This document shows, piece after piece, positions 15,499-23,078 of a stretch of 36,248 bases of DNA. This DNA comes from Sphingomonas insulae. GTDB lineage: Bacteria; Pseudomonadota; Alphaproteobacteria; Sphingomonadales; Sphingomonadaceae. The notes below the pieces were generated by a model that had not been told where the DNA came from, ran no database searches, and was given only the letters and a program-made list of their open reading frames with translations. The stretch is from contig NZ_CP048423.1 in assembly GCF_010450875.1 (NCBI RefSeq), positions 1 to 36,248 on the forward strand, in the 5' to 3' direction. The number at the start of each line of letters is the position of its first letter. The first letter of the stretch is position 1. Position numbers and translations under genes: made by a program.

Positions 15499-16372
15499 TC
15501 AGAGAAATCATCCATCGTTCGGAATAAGTCGGAGCATATGGTGCGTCCGGGTCGAGTTTCCTTGACCCACCACGCTGGGCGAACTGCTCCCAGCCGTCGA
15601 TCCGGCTATCTTCAACCTCCAGTACCTCGGATAGCAAGTAACCTGCGCGGACCTTCACCATTTTGGAATCGAATTTTTCGACCTCATCGATGATCTGGTC
15701 CGCCCATTGTTCGGCCTCCCGCTCCCAAATGTCGATCACATGGCGGATACCGCCACACAGCGCCGGCTCAGAGAGCATGTCTCCGAAGGTGCGTCCAATA
15801 GATGTGATTCGTGTCTGCTCCCCGCGAATTTTTACAGGCGTTGCAGGGTGGCTAGATTGGTGCAGGATAACTGGTCGACGACGCAATTCACCCTTGAACC
15901 CCAAGCGCAGTAGCAGGGGATGCCCCTCGTCAGGTGGGCCGCCAAAATCCTCAACCATCTTCCGATCGCGCAGCATGTTCCAAACGGGCCTTGCCGGCGT
16001 CGTGAGGTGCAACGCCTCGGGGCTACGATCAGTCAGGCCGTAGCGCTGCATCGCCGAAAGGTGAGAAACGTAGCAGAAGGGATCGACGATACAGGCCACC
16101 TCTTCAGCCGATCCATTCCGCGTGGACTGAACCACACGCCAAACGCCAGAGTGAAAGTCGGCATCTGCCGTTAGGGACTTACGAGCTTCAAGGCGGCGGA
16201 GAGAGTTCCGCGCACGGGTCTGGTCCCAGCCAGCGGGTAGCCGCTTTAACGGCTCACCTGCCCACTCTTTGGCCTCAAACAGCTTCCGGCCGAGGGTAAA
16301 AAACTCGTAATCGGTGACAATCGGCGCATCATGCTCGAGCAGGGCTTTATCGAGGCCATCATTGAAATTCAT
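15491..16372 (-). CDS. abiEi: AbiEi-type antitoxin and autorepressor
   Basis: 293-aa antitoxin paired with AbiEii. The N-terminal ~75 residues look like a winged HTH (DYEFFTLGRKLFEAKEW...RARNSLRRLEARKSLTAD). The middle CYVSHLSAMQRYGLTDRSPEALHLTTP matches the typical 'Y-x-S-x-x-SA-x-x-x-x-GLTD' pattern of AbiEi proteins. In the family the antitoxin does not bind the toxin; it represses the operon by binding inverted repeats. Two 43-bp palindromes upstream (16376-16418 and 16476-16518) are the obvious targets; the nearer covers a predicted promoter. The ATG at 16372 has only a weak ribosome site (GGGAT farther upstream). Confidence 0.87.
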   Translation of the reverse strand: MNFNDGLDKALLEHDAPIVTDYEFFTLGRKLFEAKEWAGEPLKRLPAGWDQTRARNSLRRLEARKSLTADADFHSGVWRVVQSTRNGSAEEVACIVDPFCYVSHLSAMQRYGLTDRSPEALHLTTPARPVWNMLRDRKMVEDFGGPPDEGHPLLLRLGFKGELRRRPVILHQSSHPATPVKIRGEQTRITSIGRTFGDMLSEPALCGGIRHVIDIWEREAEQWADQIIDEVEKFDSKMVKVRAGYLLSEVLEVEDSRIDGWEQFAQRGGSRKLDPDAPYAPTYSERWMISLNV

Positions 16373-16375
16373 ACT

Positions 16376-16418
16376 GTAGCGATATCCCTATGTCCTAAGG
16401 ACATAGGGATATCGCTAC
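16376..16418. promoter_or_regulatory. 43-bp palindrome over the abiE promoter
   Basis: Perfect inverted repeat: 21-base arms (16376-16396 and 16398-16418) around a single A. The centre is TATGTCCTAAGGACATA. Leftward promoter elements overlap it: -35 TTGACT at 16428-16423, 17-bp spacer, -10 TATGTC at 16405-16400, giving a transcript start about 20 bases before the abiEi ATG. Binding here would block RNA polymerase. Confidence 0.8.
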
Positions 16419-16475
16419 TAGCAGTCAACGGTTTTGCGCTCTCCCCTCGCCGCCACATCTCTCTTGACACATGCC

Positions 16476-16518
16476 ACACGGAACCGCATATGTCCTCAGG
16501 ACATATGCGGTTCCGTGT
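16476..16518. promoter_or_regulatory. Second 43-bp palindrome, exactly 100 bp from the first
   Basis: Perfect inverted repeat with 21-base arms (16476-16496, 16498-16518) around a single C. It shares the centre TATGTCCTNAGGACATA with the palindrome at 16376-16418, but the outer arms differ completely. It starts 23 bases after the end (on the plus map) of TTGACA at 16464-16469's first base region and lies 33 bases past the stop of the ImmA gene. No T run follows in either direction, so a terminator is unlikely; an upstream operator is favoured. Confidence 0.75.
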
Positions 16519-16550
16519 AGGTCGAATTGTGGTGTCTAGCTGTTTGTCTG

Positions 16551-17636
16551 TCAGCGTACCAGTTGAAGCCTAGGTGTGCGTGGTGCGGTCGTTGATGGCA
16601 CCGCATCACTATGCAATCCCATCACCGCCAGCCCAAAGACGAGGCGATCAAGTTCGTTCGGCTCGATATGAAGAGCCCCTGCGACATCCGCTTTCGTCAT
16701 CCCATCCTCGCGCAACGCCGCGAAGATTTTCGGGATCACCAAAGACATTTCTCGCTGAGCACCTTCAGGCTCCGCCGTGCGGTAACCGCGCTGGCCCATA
16801 TCGATGCACAGTCCGCGATAATTCCACTCCGATAGAAGCCCAAGCGCCTGCAACCGATAGGCCAAGGCTCCCACGGATACGATCCAGTGATGCTTTAAGC
16901 GTATCAGTGTCTCCAGCGTCGGCATCATCGGTGCGTGCGCCAGAACACTCCCACGAGGCATGAGAAATGCCGATGCAAATCGGTTAGCCTCTTGCTCGGC
17001 CTCACGACCTCTCGGTTCGTCATGCCGGTGAAGAACGAGATGCCCAAGCTCATGCGCAGCATCGAACCGGCTGCGTTCCGCCGACTTTTGGGTGTTCAGG
17101 AACACAAATGGCGTCGCCTCCCGCCAGAGGGAGAATGCATCTACCTCCGCCGTATCCTCTGCCATCGAATAAACTCGAACCCCTTTGGATTCGAGCAGAT
17201 GGACGACGTTGCGGATTGGCTTCTCGCCGAGCAACCAATGCTGACGCAAGACCATGGCGGCCGTCTCCGGGTCCTCTTCCCGAAGATCAAGCAGATCAGG
17301 TTGCGGCAACGCGAAACGCGTTTCGATCCAATCGTTTAACAGGAACGCCAAAGCGCCAGAAGCCAGAGCGGCTTCACGACGCGACGCTGCCATGCGCGCC
17401 ATAGAGCGAAAGCTCGCAGTTCGGTTGGTCGGCTCATGCAAATCGGCACCGGCAAAGAAAGCGGCCGGAAAGCGCAGAGCCACAGCGATACGGCCGAGCG
17501 TGTCACTGCTTGGTTCGTAATCGCCACGTTCGTATCCCGTGACGCTGCGCAGATCGACGTCGATCCGATCTGCCAATTGGGTTTTATTCAGCCCGCGCCG
17601 CTTGCGGGCCACTCTGAGACGCGAAGGGGAAAACAT
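16551..17636 (-). CDS. XRE-family regulator fused to ImmA/IrrE metallopeptidase
   Basis: 361 aa from ATG 17636 (MFSPSRLRVARKRRG). Residues 5-60 are an XRE helix-turn-helix (LNKTQLADRIDVDLRSVTGYERGDYEPSSDTLGRIA). Around 195-199 is the zinc-protease signature HELGH in FDAAHELGHLVLHRH, followed by EQEANRFASAFLMP, the ImmA/IrrE (COG2856) arrangement. Such proteins sense stress or DNA damage and cleave partner repressors. The start lies four bases after the stop of the upstream 213-aa gene; an earlier ATG at 17681 would overlap that gene. The pair shares the palindromic promoter at 18303-18330, which the HTH domain may bind. Confidence 0.88.
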   Translation of the reverse strand: MFSPSRLRVARKRRGLNKTQLADRIDVDLRSVTGYERGDYEPSSDTLGRIAVALRFPAAFFAGADLHEPTNRTASFRSMARMAASRREAALASGALAFLLNDWIETRFALPQPDLLDLREEDPETAAMVLRQHWLLGEKPIRNVVHLLESKGVRVYSMAEDTAEVDAFSLWREATPFVFLNTQKSAERSRFDAAHELGHLVLHRHDEPRGREAEQEANRFASAFLMPRGSVLAHAPMMPTLETLIRLKHHWIVSVGALAYRLQALGLLSEWNYRGLCIDMGQRGYRTAEPEGAQREMSLVIPKIFAALREDGMTKADVAGALHIEPNELDRLVFGLAVMGLHSDAVPSTTAPRTPRLQLVR

Positions 17637-17640
17637 TGCC

Positions 17641-18282
17641 TCACGCGCGACGCTGAACGTCGATGTCGATGTCCGGGCCAAAGTCCGGTTCCGGCATCGT
17701 CGCGCCTTCCGGATCGAGCGGCTGAGAACCCAAAATAATACGCTCGCGCCAGCTATCGATATGATCCTTTTCGTCCATGCTCACCGGCAACGACAGCTCG
17801 GCCTGGAGCTCCGTAGCGTCGGCATGAAACAGCAGGACATAGGTGAGGCATTCTGCCTCCTCCTTAGGAGCCGGTTCTGGGGTCGTTTCAAAAAGGTCGA
17901 GTTGCTCCACGTTAGCGTGGATCACATCAGCTGTGCGCGGCCCCTTGTCCCGCTTGGTGCGAGGAAATCCACGTGCGCTACCTGTCGCCTCATCGCCGGA
18001 CGACACGGAGATGGCGATGCGGCCGTCCGGACTCAGGATGGTGGAGAACATCTGCTCATCCACCCGCGTCCATCCCAACACGACCAGCTCGTCACGCAAC
18101 GTCCGAAGCGTCTCGTTCCAATGATAGAAGCCAGCCGCGATCGGTGCATCATTTGCCGTACGGGAAATTCGGGACAAATAACCTGCGCGAACCGCCCGCA
18201 TCAACGGCGATGCCGTCAACCCGAGACGCGCCAGCGCCGCATCGACCTCTTCCGGCCTGTCATGGATCATGGTCTTGAGCAT
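17641..18282 (-). CDS. Unknown partner of the XRE-ImmA protein
   Basis: 213-aa acidic protein with no recognised domain, signal peptide or membrane helix. It starts at ATG 18282 (MLKTMIHDRPEEVDAALARLGLT), preceded by GAGGGG seven bases upstream. A middle segment (AGFYHWNETLRTLRDELVVLGWTRVDEQMFSTILSPDGRIAISVSSGDEATG) looks like a mixed alpha/beta domain, and the acidic C-terminal tail (PEPDFGPDIDIDV) is likely disordered. It sits four bases before the ImmA gene in a two-gene operon. By analogy with ImmR/ImmA pairs it could be a substrate or antitoxin-like partner, but nothing in the sequence proves this. Confidence 0.72.
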   Translation of the reverse strand: MLKTMIHDRPEEVDAALARLGLTASPLMRAVRAGYLSRISRTANDAPIAAGFYHWNETLRTLRDELVVLGWTRVDEQMFSTILSPDGRIAISVSSGDEATGSARGFPRTKRDKGPRTADVIHANVEQLDLFETTPEPAPKEEAECLTYVLLFHADATELQAELSLPVSMDEKDHIDSWRERIILGSQPLDPEGATMPEPDFGPDIDIDVQRRA

Positions 18283-18302
18283 CGCACACCCCTCGTTTCC
18301 GA

Positions 18303-18330
18303 TTTTTCTACATCGATCGATGTAGAAAAA
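18303..18330. promoter_or_regulatory. Perfect 28-bp palindromic operator of the ImmA operon
   Basis: Fourteen-base arms meet at ATCGATCGAT (core TCTACATCGATCGATGTAGA). Leftward, TTGTTT, a 17-bp spacer and TAGAAA form a plausible promoter over the palindrome, 20 bases upstream of the 213-aa gene. The likely binder is the XRE domain encoded two genes on. The gap from 18334 to 18488 holds no gene, only copies of the GTGTCA-AACCG repeat. Confidence 0.78.
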
Positions 18331-18407
18331 CAAGAAGCGGCGTGATGCTGATTGCTAAGGTAGACCTTTTTTACCTCGGGCTGTCGCAAGCTGACATATC
18401 CGACACG

Positions 18408-18480
18408 CGGTTCTGACACCTGCAAACCTATGCAAATGTGAGGTCGCGCGGACCGGCCGCAACCGGACGGTTTTGACACC
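18408..18480 (-). repeat. Two copies of a GGTGTCARAACCG repeat at the cargo's left edge
   Basis: On the minus strand GGTGTCAAAACCG starts at 18480 and GGTGTCAGAACCG at 18420. The plus-strand 20-mer at 18460-18479 (CAACCGGACGGTTTTGACAC) recurs with one change at 30998-31017, on the other side of the cargo. Possible remnant transposon ends or a recombination scar; no transposase gene is present. Confidence 0.6.
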
Positions 18481-18488
18481 CGGACACT

Positions 18489-19361
18489 TCAACGAATGAT
18501 GTGGTCTGCGATCGCACCGGCCGTCGTCCACCAGATACGACGATCATCCTTTTCACGCAGTCGCGTCAGAACCCGATCAAGCTGAAGCGCCCGGTGTGGC
18601 TGCCCCATGATATAAGGATGGAGAGCGATGCCGAGAACGGACGCGCGACGATCGCATTCGCTGAGCAACTGCTCGACGGTATCTTCGATCATGCCGGTGA
18701 AAGTCGTTGCCTCCTGATGGCGCGCGATGACCGAGGGAATGTCGTTGACCTCCTGCGAATAGGGAATTGCAAGAATGCCCTTGCCGCTGCGGGTTTTCAG
18801 CCGCGTGGGTTGATCGTCGTGCGCCCAGTCGAGCACATAATCGAAACCGGCTTCCTGAAGCAGGTCCGGTGTGCGGTGACTCTCGGATATCCACGGTCCC
18901 AGCCAGCCATGCGGTTGGACACCGATAGCCGAAAACTCGTCGAGCGTGCGCGCGATCATCGCACGCTCTTCATCCTCGCTTTGCTCGCCCTCGGCCTGCG
19001 CGTTGGTGCGTCCATGCGCGGCGATCTCGTCGCCGCGGTCACGGCATGCCTCGGCTAGCCCCGGACATTGCTTGATAATGGCGCTGTTGACCAACGCCGT
19101 CGTCTTGATTTCGAGACGATCGAACATCTCCATGAAGCGCCAGGCGCCGACACGGTTTCCGTAATCCCGCCACGCGAAGTTCATGACGTCCGGTTCGGTC
19201 TTGGAGGGTGCAAGTTCCGCACCCATGCCGTCGCCGAATGCGAACACCTCGTGATTGACGCCCAGATAGATCGCCAGACGACGTTCCTCCGGCCAGGAGT
19301 AATCGGGACGCCCGACGATCGGCTTGTAATCGTAGCGTCCATGATGCGGCAGTTCGCTCAT
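18489..19361 (-). CDS. PuuE-like polysaccharide-deacetylase-family hydrolase
   Basis: 290-aa NodB-fold hydrolase related to the cofactor-independent allantoinase PuuE. Typical strings are LAIYLGVNHEVFAFGDG, DRGDEIAAHGRTNAQAEGEQ (metal-site His) and the C-terminal GIALHPYIMGQPHRALQLDRVL. No signal peptide, so cytoplasmic. PuuE opens the hydantoin ring of allantoin; the presence here of a hydroxyisourate hydrolase and a cyclic-amidine amidohydrolase supports action on a ureide, hydantoin or similar ring, but the exact substrate is unknown. It is the last gene of the five-gene operon, overlapping the GlcG/HbpS-like gene by four bases. Confidence 0.8.
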   Translation of the reverse strand: MSELPHHGRYDYKPIVGRPDYSWPEERRLAIYLGVNHEVFAFGDGMGAELAPSKTEPDVMNFAWRDYGNRVGAWRFMEMFDRLEIKTTALVNSAIIKQCPGLAEACRDRGDEIAAHGRTNAQAEGEQSEDEERAMIARTLDEFSAIGVQPHGWLGPWISESHRTPDLLQEAGFDYVLDWAHDDQPTRLKTRSGKGILAIPYSQEVNDIPSVIARHQEATTFTGMIEDTVEQLLSECDRRASVLGIALHPYIMGQPHRALQLDRVLTRLREKDDRRIWWTTAGAIADHIIR

Positions 19362-19846
19362 CGCCGTGCACTTCCCTGACCGAGGACCTGCAGGATCGCC
19401 TGCGTCGCGCAGCGCTCATCGTTCGCTGCTCCGCCCGACCCCGCAACGCCGATACCGCCGATCACGTCGCCATCGACCGTGAGCGGCATGCCTCCGCCGA
19501 GCAGCAGAAGTTCGGGCACCGTCACGAGGTTCCGCGAAGTCGGATCGTCCACCGAGCGCTGGGCGAGGACAGAGGTGCTCGACTTGGTCGACAGGGCCGT
19601 GAACGCCTTTCGTTGCGCAGCGAGCGTATTGTGCGGGCCGACGTCGTCGCCCCGCTGGAGCGCAACCAGACTGCCGCCGCGATCGACCACGGCGACGACG
19701 GACTCCTTGCCGATCGCACGGCACGAGGCGATCGTTGCGTCCGCCAGTCGATTGGCAAGTGCCAGAGACACTGTTTTCCGCTCCAGCGGCACCGCTGGCC
19801 CGGAAGCCGCCAACGCCGCTGGCAGAAGGGCAAGAATGCTCAACAT
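19358..19846 (-). CDS. Secreted GlcG/HbpS-like (DUF336) protein
   Basis: 162-aa protein with a probable short signal peptide (MLSILALLPAALA, cleavage near ASG). The body has the DUF336 pattern: ALANRLADATIASCRAIGKESVVAVVDRGGSLVALQRGD near the N terminus, then AFTALSTKSST, LLLLGGGMPLTVDGDVIGGIGVAGSGG, and a C-terminal helix with C-A-T-Q-A. Members bind haem or cobalamin-like ligands (HbpS, PduO C-terminal domain), or occur in ring-degradation clusters without known role. Its part in this operon is unclear; cofactor or substrate binding in the periplasm is inference. Confidence 0.82.
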   Translation of the reverse strand: MLSILALLPAALAASGPAVPLERKTVSLALANRLADATIASCRAIGKESVVAVVDRGGSLVALQRGDDVGPHNTLAAQRKAFTALSTKSSTSVLAQRSVDDPTSRNLVTVPELLLLGGGMPLTVDGDVIGGIGVAGSGGAANDERCATQAILQVLGQGSARR

Positions 19847-19885
19847 GAGGACTTATCTTTCGGAAGCGAGCGTCAGAATAGCCGA

Positions 19886-20293
19886 TCAGGCCACACCGAC
19901 AGCAATGAGGGCGGCCCAGCCAACGAGGAACGCCAGCACGAGCCAGGTCAGGATGGCACCGCCTGCCCGGGGCAGGTTTGAACGCCGCAGATCCATCCCC
20001 ATCGGGTGAGCGATGCGGCCTATCACGAAGATCAAGGCCGTCAGCCCCAAGGCCGCGCCGCTTCCGCGGGCAAGCTCGATCAGGGCGAGCAGCACGAGGA
20101 CGAACGGTGCGTATTCGACGAGGTTGGCGTGCGCACGCATGCGCCCGGACAACAGATCGTCGCCGCCATCGCCAATTAACACGTCATCCTTGAGCCGCAT
20201 GCGGACGATCCGCAGCGCCAGCCACAGGTTGATCGCGCCCAGCGCCGCGGCCGTGCCCAGCGTAATCGGAAGGGTCGCGACGATCATGATCAA
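19886..20293 (-). CDS. MAPEG-family membrane protein
   Basis: 135-aa inner-membrane protein with four hydrophobic helices. The MAPEG signatures are visible: RMRAHANLVEYAPFVLVLLALIEL (R-x-x-x-A-x-x-N-x-x-E-Y-x-P) and IGRIAHPMGMD (G-R-x-x-H). Eukaryotic relatives are glutathione-dependent enzymes; bacterial YecN-like members are mostly uncharacterised. The start at 20293 overlaps the hydroxyisourate hydrolase stop by four bases; a second ATG six bases on is also possible. A role in catabolism is not evident; it may handle reactive or lipophilic intermediates. Confidence 0.87.
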   Translation of the reverse strand: MIMIVATLPITLGTAAALGAINLWLALRIVRMRLKDDVLIGDGGDDLLSGRMRAHANLVEYAPFVLVLLALIELARGSGAALGLTALIFVIGRIAHPMGMDLRRSNLPRAGGAILTWLVLAFLVGWAALIAVGVA

Positions 20294-20682
20294 TTTCCCC
20301 GGTAGGTCGAATAGCCGTATGGGCTGACAACTACCGGAACGTGATAGTGACCCGACTTGTCGGTGACGCGGAACGTCAGCGTGATCTCTGGGAAGAACGG
20401 CGAGGCCGATGCGTCCGGGTAGCGCGACATGTCGAACTGGAGCCGGTAGATGCCGGTGTCGTAGGACTTGGCGTCCCCGAAGCTGCGGACGCGCCCGTCG
20501 CCGTCGGTCGTTGCCGATCCGACCTTCTGCCAGCTCCCGTCCGCGCTGCGCTTCGAGAGCGTGACGGGCACCGCCTTGCCACCCACGCCGCGGGCAAGAT
20601 CGAGCACATGGGTCGAGATGTCGGCAGCAGCGGCAGGCGTGGCGACGGCGCCGATCAGCAATGCGAGTGCGATGGTCTTCAT
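20290..20682 (-). CDS. hiuH: Secreted 5-hydroxyisourate hydrolase (transthyretin-like)
   Basis: 130 aa with a signal peptide (MKTIALALLIGAVATPAAAA), so a periplasmic form. It hydrolyses 5-hydroxyisourate from urate oxidation to OHCU. The family motifs are DISTHVLDLARGVGGKAVPV (active His25), TTDGDGRVR (active Arg) and HYHVPVVVSPYGYSTYRGN. The invariant C-terminal tetrapeptide is normally Y-R-G-S; here it ends in N (codon AAT at 20295-20293), which may alter the active site. No uricase or OHCU decarboxylase gene is present. Four-base overlaps on both sides show it belongs to the operon. Confidence 0.9.
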   Translation of the reverse strand: MKTIALALLIGAVATPAAAADISTHVLDLARGVGGKAVPVTLSKRSADGSWQKVGSATTDGDGRVRSFGDAKSYDTGIYRLQFDMSRYPDASASPFFPEITLTFRVTDKSGHYHVPVVVSPYGYSTYRGN

Positions 20683-21905
20683 GAGCAGGGTCCTGACTTG
20701 TTTAAGGAGGAAAGAAGGGTCTCGAACCGGGATGTCGGCGCGGCGATGATCTCCCCGCGTTGTACGAGACGACGGTTGCAGGGCGGCGCGGCAACGGCGG
20801 CGGAGGCATTGTCGGCATCGACGAGAACGAACGTCGCCTCATCTCCCGGATCCATGCCGTAGTGTTCGCGACCGAGAACGGCAGCGGCGTCCGTGGTCGC
20901 CATGTCGAGGGCGATTGCGAGGTCGGCATCGGTGAAGAAGCCGGACCGATAGCCGATCATCATCGCTCGGCCGAGCATGTCGGCATCGCCATACGGCCAC
21001 CAGGCGTCACGGATGTTGTCGTTACCGGCGAACACTCGAACCCCGGCGCGGCGAAGGAGCGAGATGGGCGGGAAGGCGCGATTGCCTGGAGCGTTGGTCA
21101 TGATCGCCACGCCGGCATCAGCCAGCGCATCGGCAGTACGGGCCGCGTCGTCCCGCTCCACATCGCCCAGCGCATAGGCATGGCTTACGGCAACCTTCCC
21201 CTGCATCGCTGCCGCCCTGGTGCGTGAAGCGATACGGCGAAGCTGTTCGATCCCTTGCTGTCCGGGTTCGTGGAGATGAATGTCGATCTTGACGCCGTGG
21301 CGCTCGGCGACCCCGAACACCACGTCGAGGTGCGCATCTGCATCGCCGTCAAATGCCGATGGGTCGAGTCCGCCAACGACACTTGCACCTTCCCTGATGG
21401 CCGCGTCGAGGAGATCGGCGGTGCCGGGCGAAGCGAGGATGCCCGCTTGAGGAAATGCGACGATCTCGACGTCCACTTTCCCGCGCCACGATTCGCATGC
21501 GGCCATGACTGCGTGGAGATGGTCGAGCTTCAGCGAGCCGTCGACATCGACGTGGCTGCGCATCGCGACGGTGCCGAGGGAATAGGCCTGTGTCAGCAAG
21601 GCATCGGCTCGTTCCTGAACGGGTAACGCTCCCGCCAGAAGCTGCTTCTCGATGGTCAGTCGCTGACCAAGATCATCTGCGGGCCGATGCGGACGCCAAC
21701 TGTCCCCGACGAAGCTCTTGTCGAGGTGGATATGCCCTTCGATGAAGGCGGGAAGCGCCAGCAGACCGTCCAGATCGATCGCATCGGCGTCGTCGTCCAG
21801 TTCGTTCGGGTCCACGAAGCAGCCATCACGGACGGCGAGGTTCCGTGTCCTGCCGTCCTTGCAAAGGACGTTGCGGAACAGGCGGGTGGTAGCAGGATCG
21901 GGCAC
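20679..21905 (-). CDS. Cytosine-deaminase-like amidohydrolase (first gene of the catabolic operon)
   Basis: 408-aa metal-dependent hydrolase of the CodA/AtzC-like branch. Metal ligands are seen in GHIHLDKSFVGDSWRPH (H-x-H, near residues 58-60), KIDIHLHEPG (His), KVAVSHAYALGD (His) and AGNDNIRDAWWPYGDADML (catalytic Asp). This NDNIRDxWxPYGxxDML string is diagnostic for cytosine-deaminase-like enzymes, which deaminate or open N-heterocycles. The start is GTG 21905 with GAGG seven bases upstream. It leads a leftward operon with hiuH, MAPEG, GlcG/HbpS-like and PuuE-like genes, divergent from a LysR gene. The exact substrate (pyrimidine, creatinine-like, isopropylammelide-like or purine-derived) cannot be read from sequence. 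Confidence 0.83.
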   Translation of the reverse strand: MPDPATTRLFRNVLCKDGRTRNLAVRDGCFVDPNELDDDADAIDLDGLLALPAFIEGHIHLDKSFVGDSWRPHRPADDLGQRLTIEKQLLAGALPVQERADALLTQAYSLGTVAMRSHVDVDGSLKLDHLHAVMAACESWRGKVDVEIVAFPQAGILASPGTADLLDAAIREGASVVGGLDPSAFDGDADAHLDVVFGVAERHGVKIDIHLHEPGQQGIEQLRRIASRTRAAAMQGKVAVSHAYALGDVERDDAARTADALADAGVAIMTNAPGNRAFPPISLLRRAGVRVFAGNDNIRDAWWPYGDADMLGRAMMIGYRSGFFTDADLAIALDMATTDAAAVLGREHYGMDPGDEATFVLVDADNASAAVAAPPCNRRLVQRGEIIAAPTSRFETLLSSLNKSGPCS

Positions 21906-22005
21906 CGGGAAACCTCGTGATTACCGAGACCGCGATCTGGTTATCACCCGCCGCATTTACGAATAATATGTTTAAATGACTATCATTCAGGCCTAGAATG
22001 CAACC
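21906..22005. promoter_or_regulatory. Divergent LysR-type regulatory region
   Basis: The 100-bp gap between the amidohydrolase and LysR genes is AT-richer than its flanks. CATTTA (21954-21959) and TAAATG (21973-21978) form an inverted repeat with 13 bases between, a size and position suitable for a LysR recognition site. Binding here would act on both divergent promoters. Confidence 0.5.
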
Positions 22006-22860
22006 GTGCTTGATCTAAAACTTCTCCGCACCTTCGTCGCCGTGGCGGACACGTCGAGCTTCACGGACGCTGCCGGGCGCTTGAACTCCACCCAATCCAC
22101 GGTCAGCCAGCAGCTTGGACGTTTGGAAGCGATGATCGGTCAGTCGCTGATTGATCGTTCGTCGCGGCCGATCTCGCCGTCACCGGCAGGCGAGCGCTTG
22201 TTGGGCTACGCTCGTCGGCTTCTCGTTCTTCAGGACGAGGCACAGGCTTTGCTCGCCGATCCGGCGGGGACGAGTACGATCCGGATCGGCGTTCCAGACG
22301 ATATGGTCACAGCGGCCATGAGCTCCTGCTTCGCACGGTTCGCCGGGCGGCATCGCCAAATCCGTTTGGACGTGACGACCGGTCTCAGCCGCGATCTGAA
22401 GAAGCGGTTCCGGGAAGGAGAGTTCGACATCGTCATCGTCAAGGAGGCGGTGACCGATGGGGACGCCCGGGCGATATTTCCTGAACCGCTGGCCTGGTTT
22501 GAGGCCGAGAACAGCGACGTTTGGCAGGACCCCATCCCGCTGGTCACGTTCCCGCCCGGCGGTCTGTACCGCGACGTGATGATCGATCGGATCGAGCGCG
22601 AACAACGTCGATGGTACATCGCCTTTACCGGCAACAGCCTTGGCAGTGTCTTGTCGGCTATCGAGGCGGGACTGGGCGTATCGGTATTGCCGGTAAGCAC
22701 CACGCAGGCGCATGCCGTCCGTGCCAGCACAATTTTCTCCCCGGAAGCCGCTCTTTCGTTATCGATTTACGCATGGGAAGTCCGCGGCCCGGCCAGCGAA
22801 CTTTTGCAGGAGATGGTGGGTGTCACGGCTGCCCGCTCGGATGGTAAGCGCACTGCCTGA
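22006..22860 (+). CDS. LysR-family transcriptional regulator
   Basis: 284-aa regulator. The N-terminal winged HTH is typical (LKLLRTFVAVADTSSFTDAAGRLNSTQSTVSQQLGRLEAMIGQSLIDRSS), followed by the linker helix and a periplasmic-binding-protein-like effector domain (TIRIGVPDDMV onward; GNSLGSVLSAIEAGLGVSVLP). The start is GTG at 22006. It is divergent from the amidohydrolase operon across a 100-bp region and most probably controls it, with an N-heterocycle or breakdown product as inducer (inference). Confidence 0.9.
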   Translation: MLDLKLLRTFVAVADTSSFTDAAGRLNSTQSTVSQQLGRLEAMIGQSLIDRSSRPISPSPAGERLLGYARRLLVLQDEAQALLADPAGTSTIRIGVPDDMVTAAMSSCFARFAGRHRQIRLDVTTGLSRDLKKRFREGEFDIVIVKEAVTDGDARAIFPEPLAWFEAENSDVWQDPIPLVTFPPGGLYRDVMIDRIEREQRRWYIAFTGNSLGSVLSAIEAGLGVSVLPVSTTQAHAVRASTIFSPEAALSLSIYAWEVRGPASELLQEMVGVTAARSDGKRTA

Positions 22861-23078
22861 CGGTAGCGCTTGGCGTAGCCCTCCTGGTATTGGCGGATGC
22901 CCTGCGAGTTATATCCGAGGGGTAGTGAAAACGACCTCAGTCCAACTTATCCGACGGTGATTGTCTGCCGAACCCCGGCCGACCCAGATCGATGATCCTC
23001 GGCGGTCCGATTTCTCAGTGTTTTTCCGGCCATCTACGCGGGTGAAGCGTTCGGACACGAACGGCTGGAGTTTTCCCA
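22861..23078. other. Non-coding gap with a possible gene remnant
   Basis: No intact gene. On the minus strand around 22930-22862 the frame LPLGYNSQGIRQYQEGYAK is protein-like and ends abruptly against the LysR gene, suggesting a short relic of a lost gene; its family is not recognised. The rest shows no clear promoter or repeat. Confidence 0.3.

Noticed and set aside
16376..16518. Rho-independent terminators
   Set aside because: No T run follows either palindrome; both share a core and one covers promoter elements, which favours operators.
18408..18480. Intact Tn3-type transposon ends
   Set aside because: The GGTGTCA tips look like terminal repeats, but there is no transposase or resolvase of that family, no matching long inverted pair, and no 5-bp target duplication could be found.
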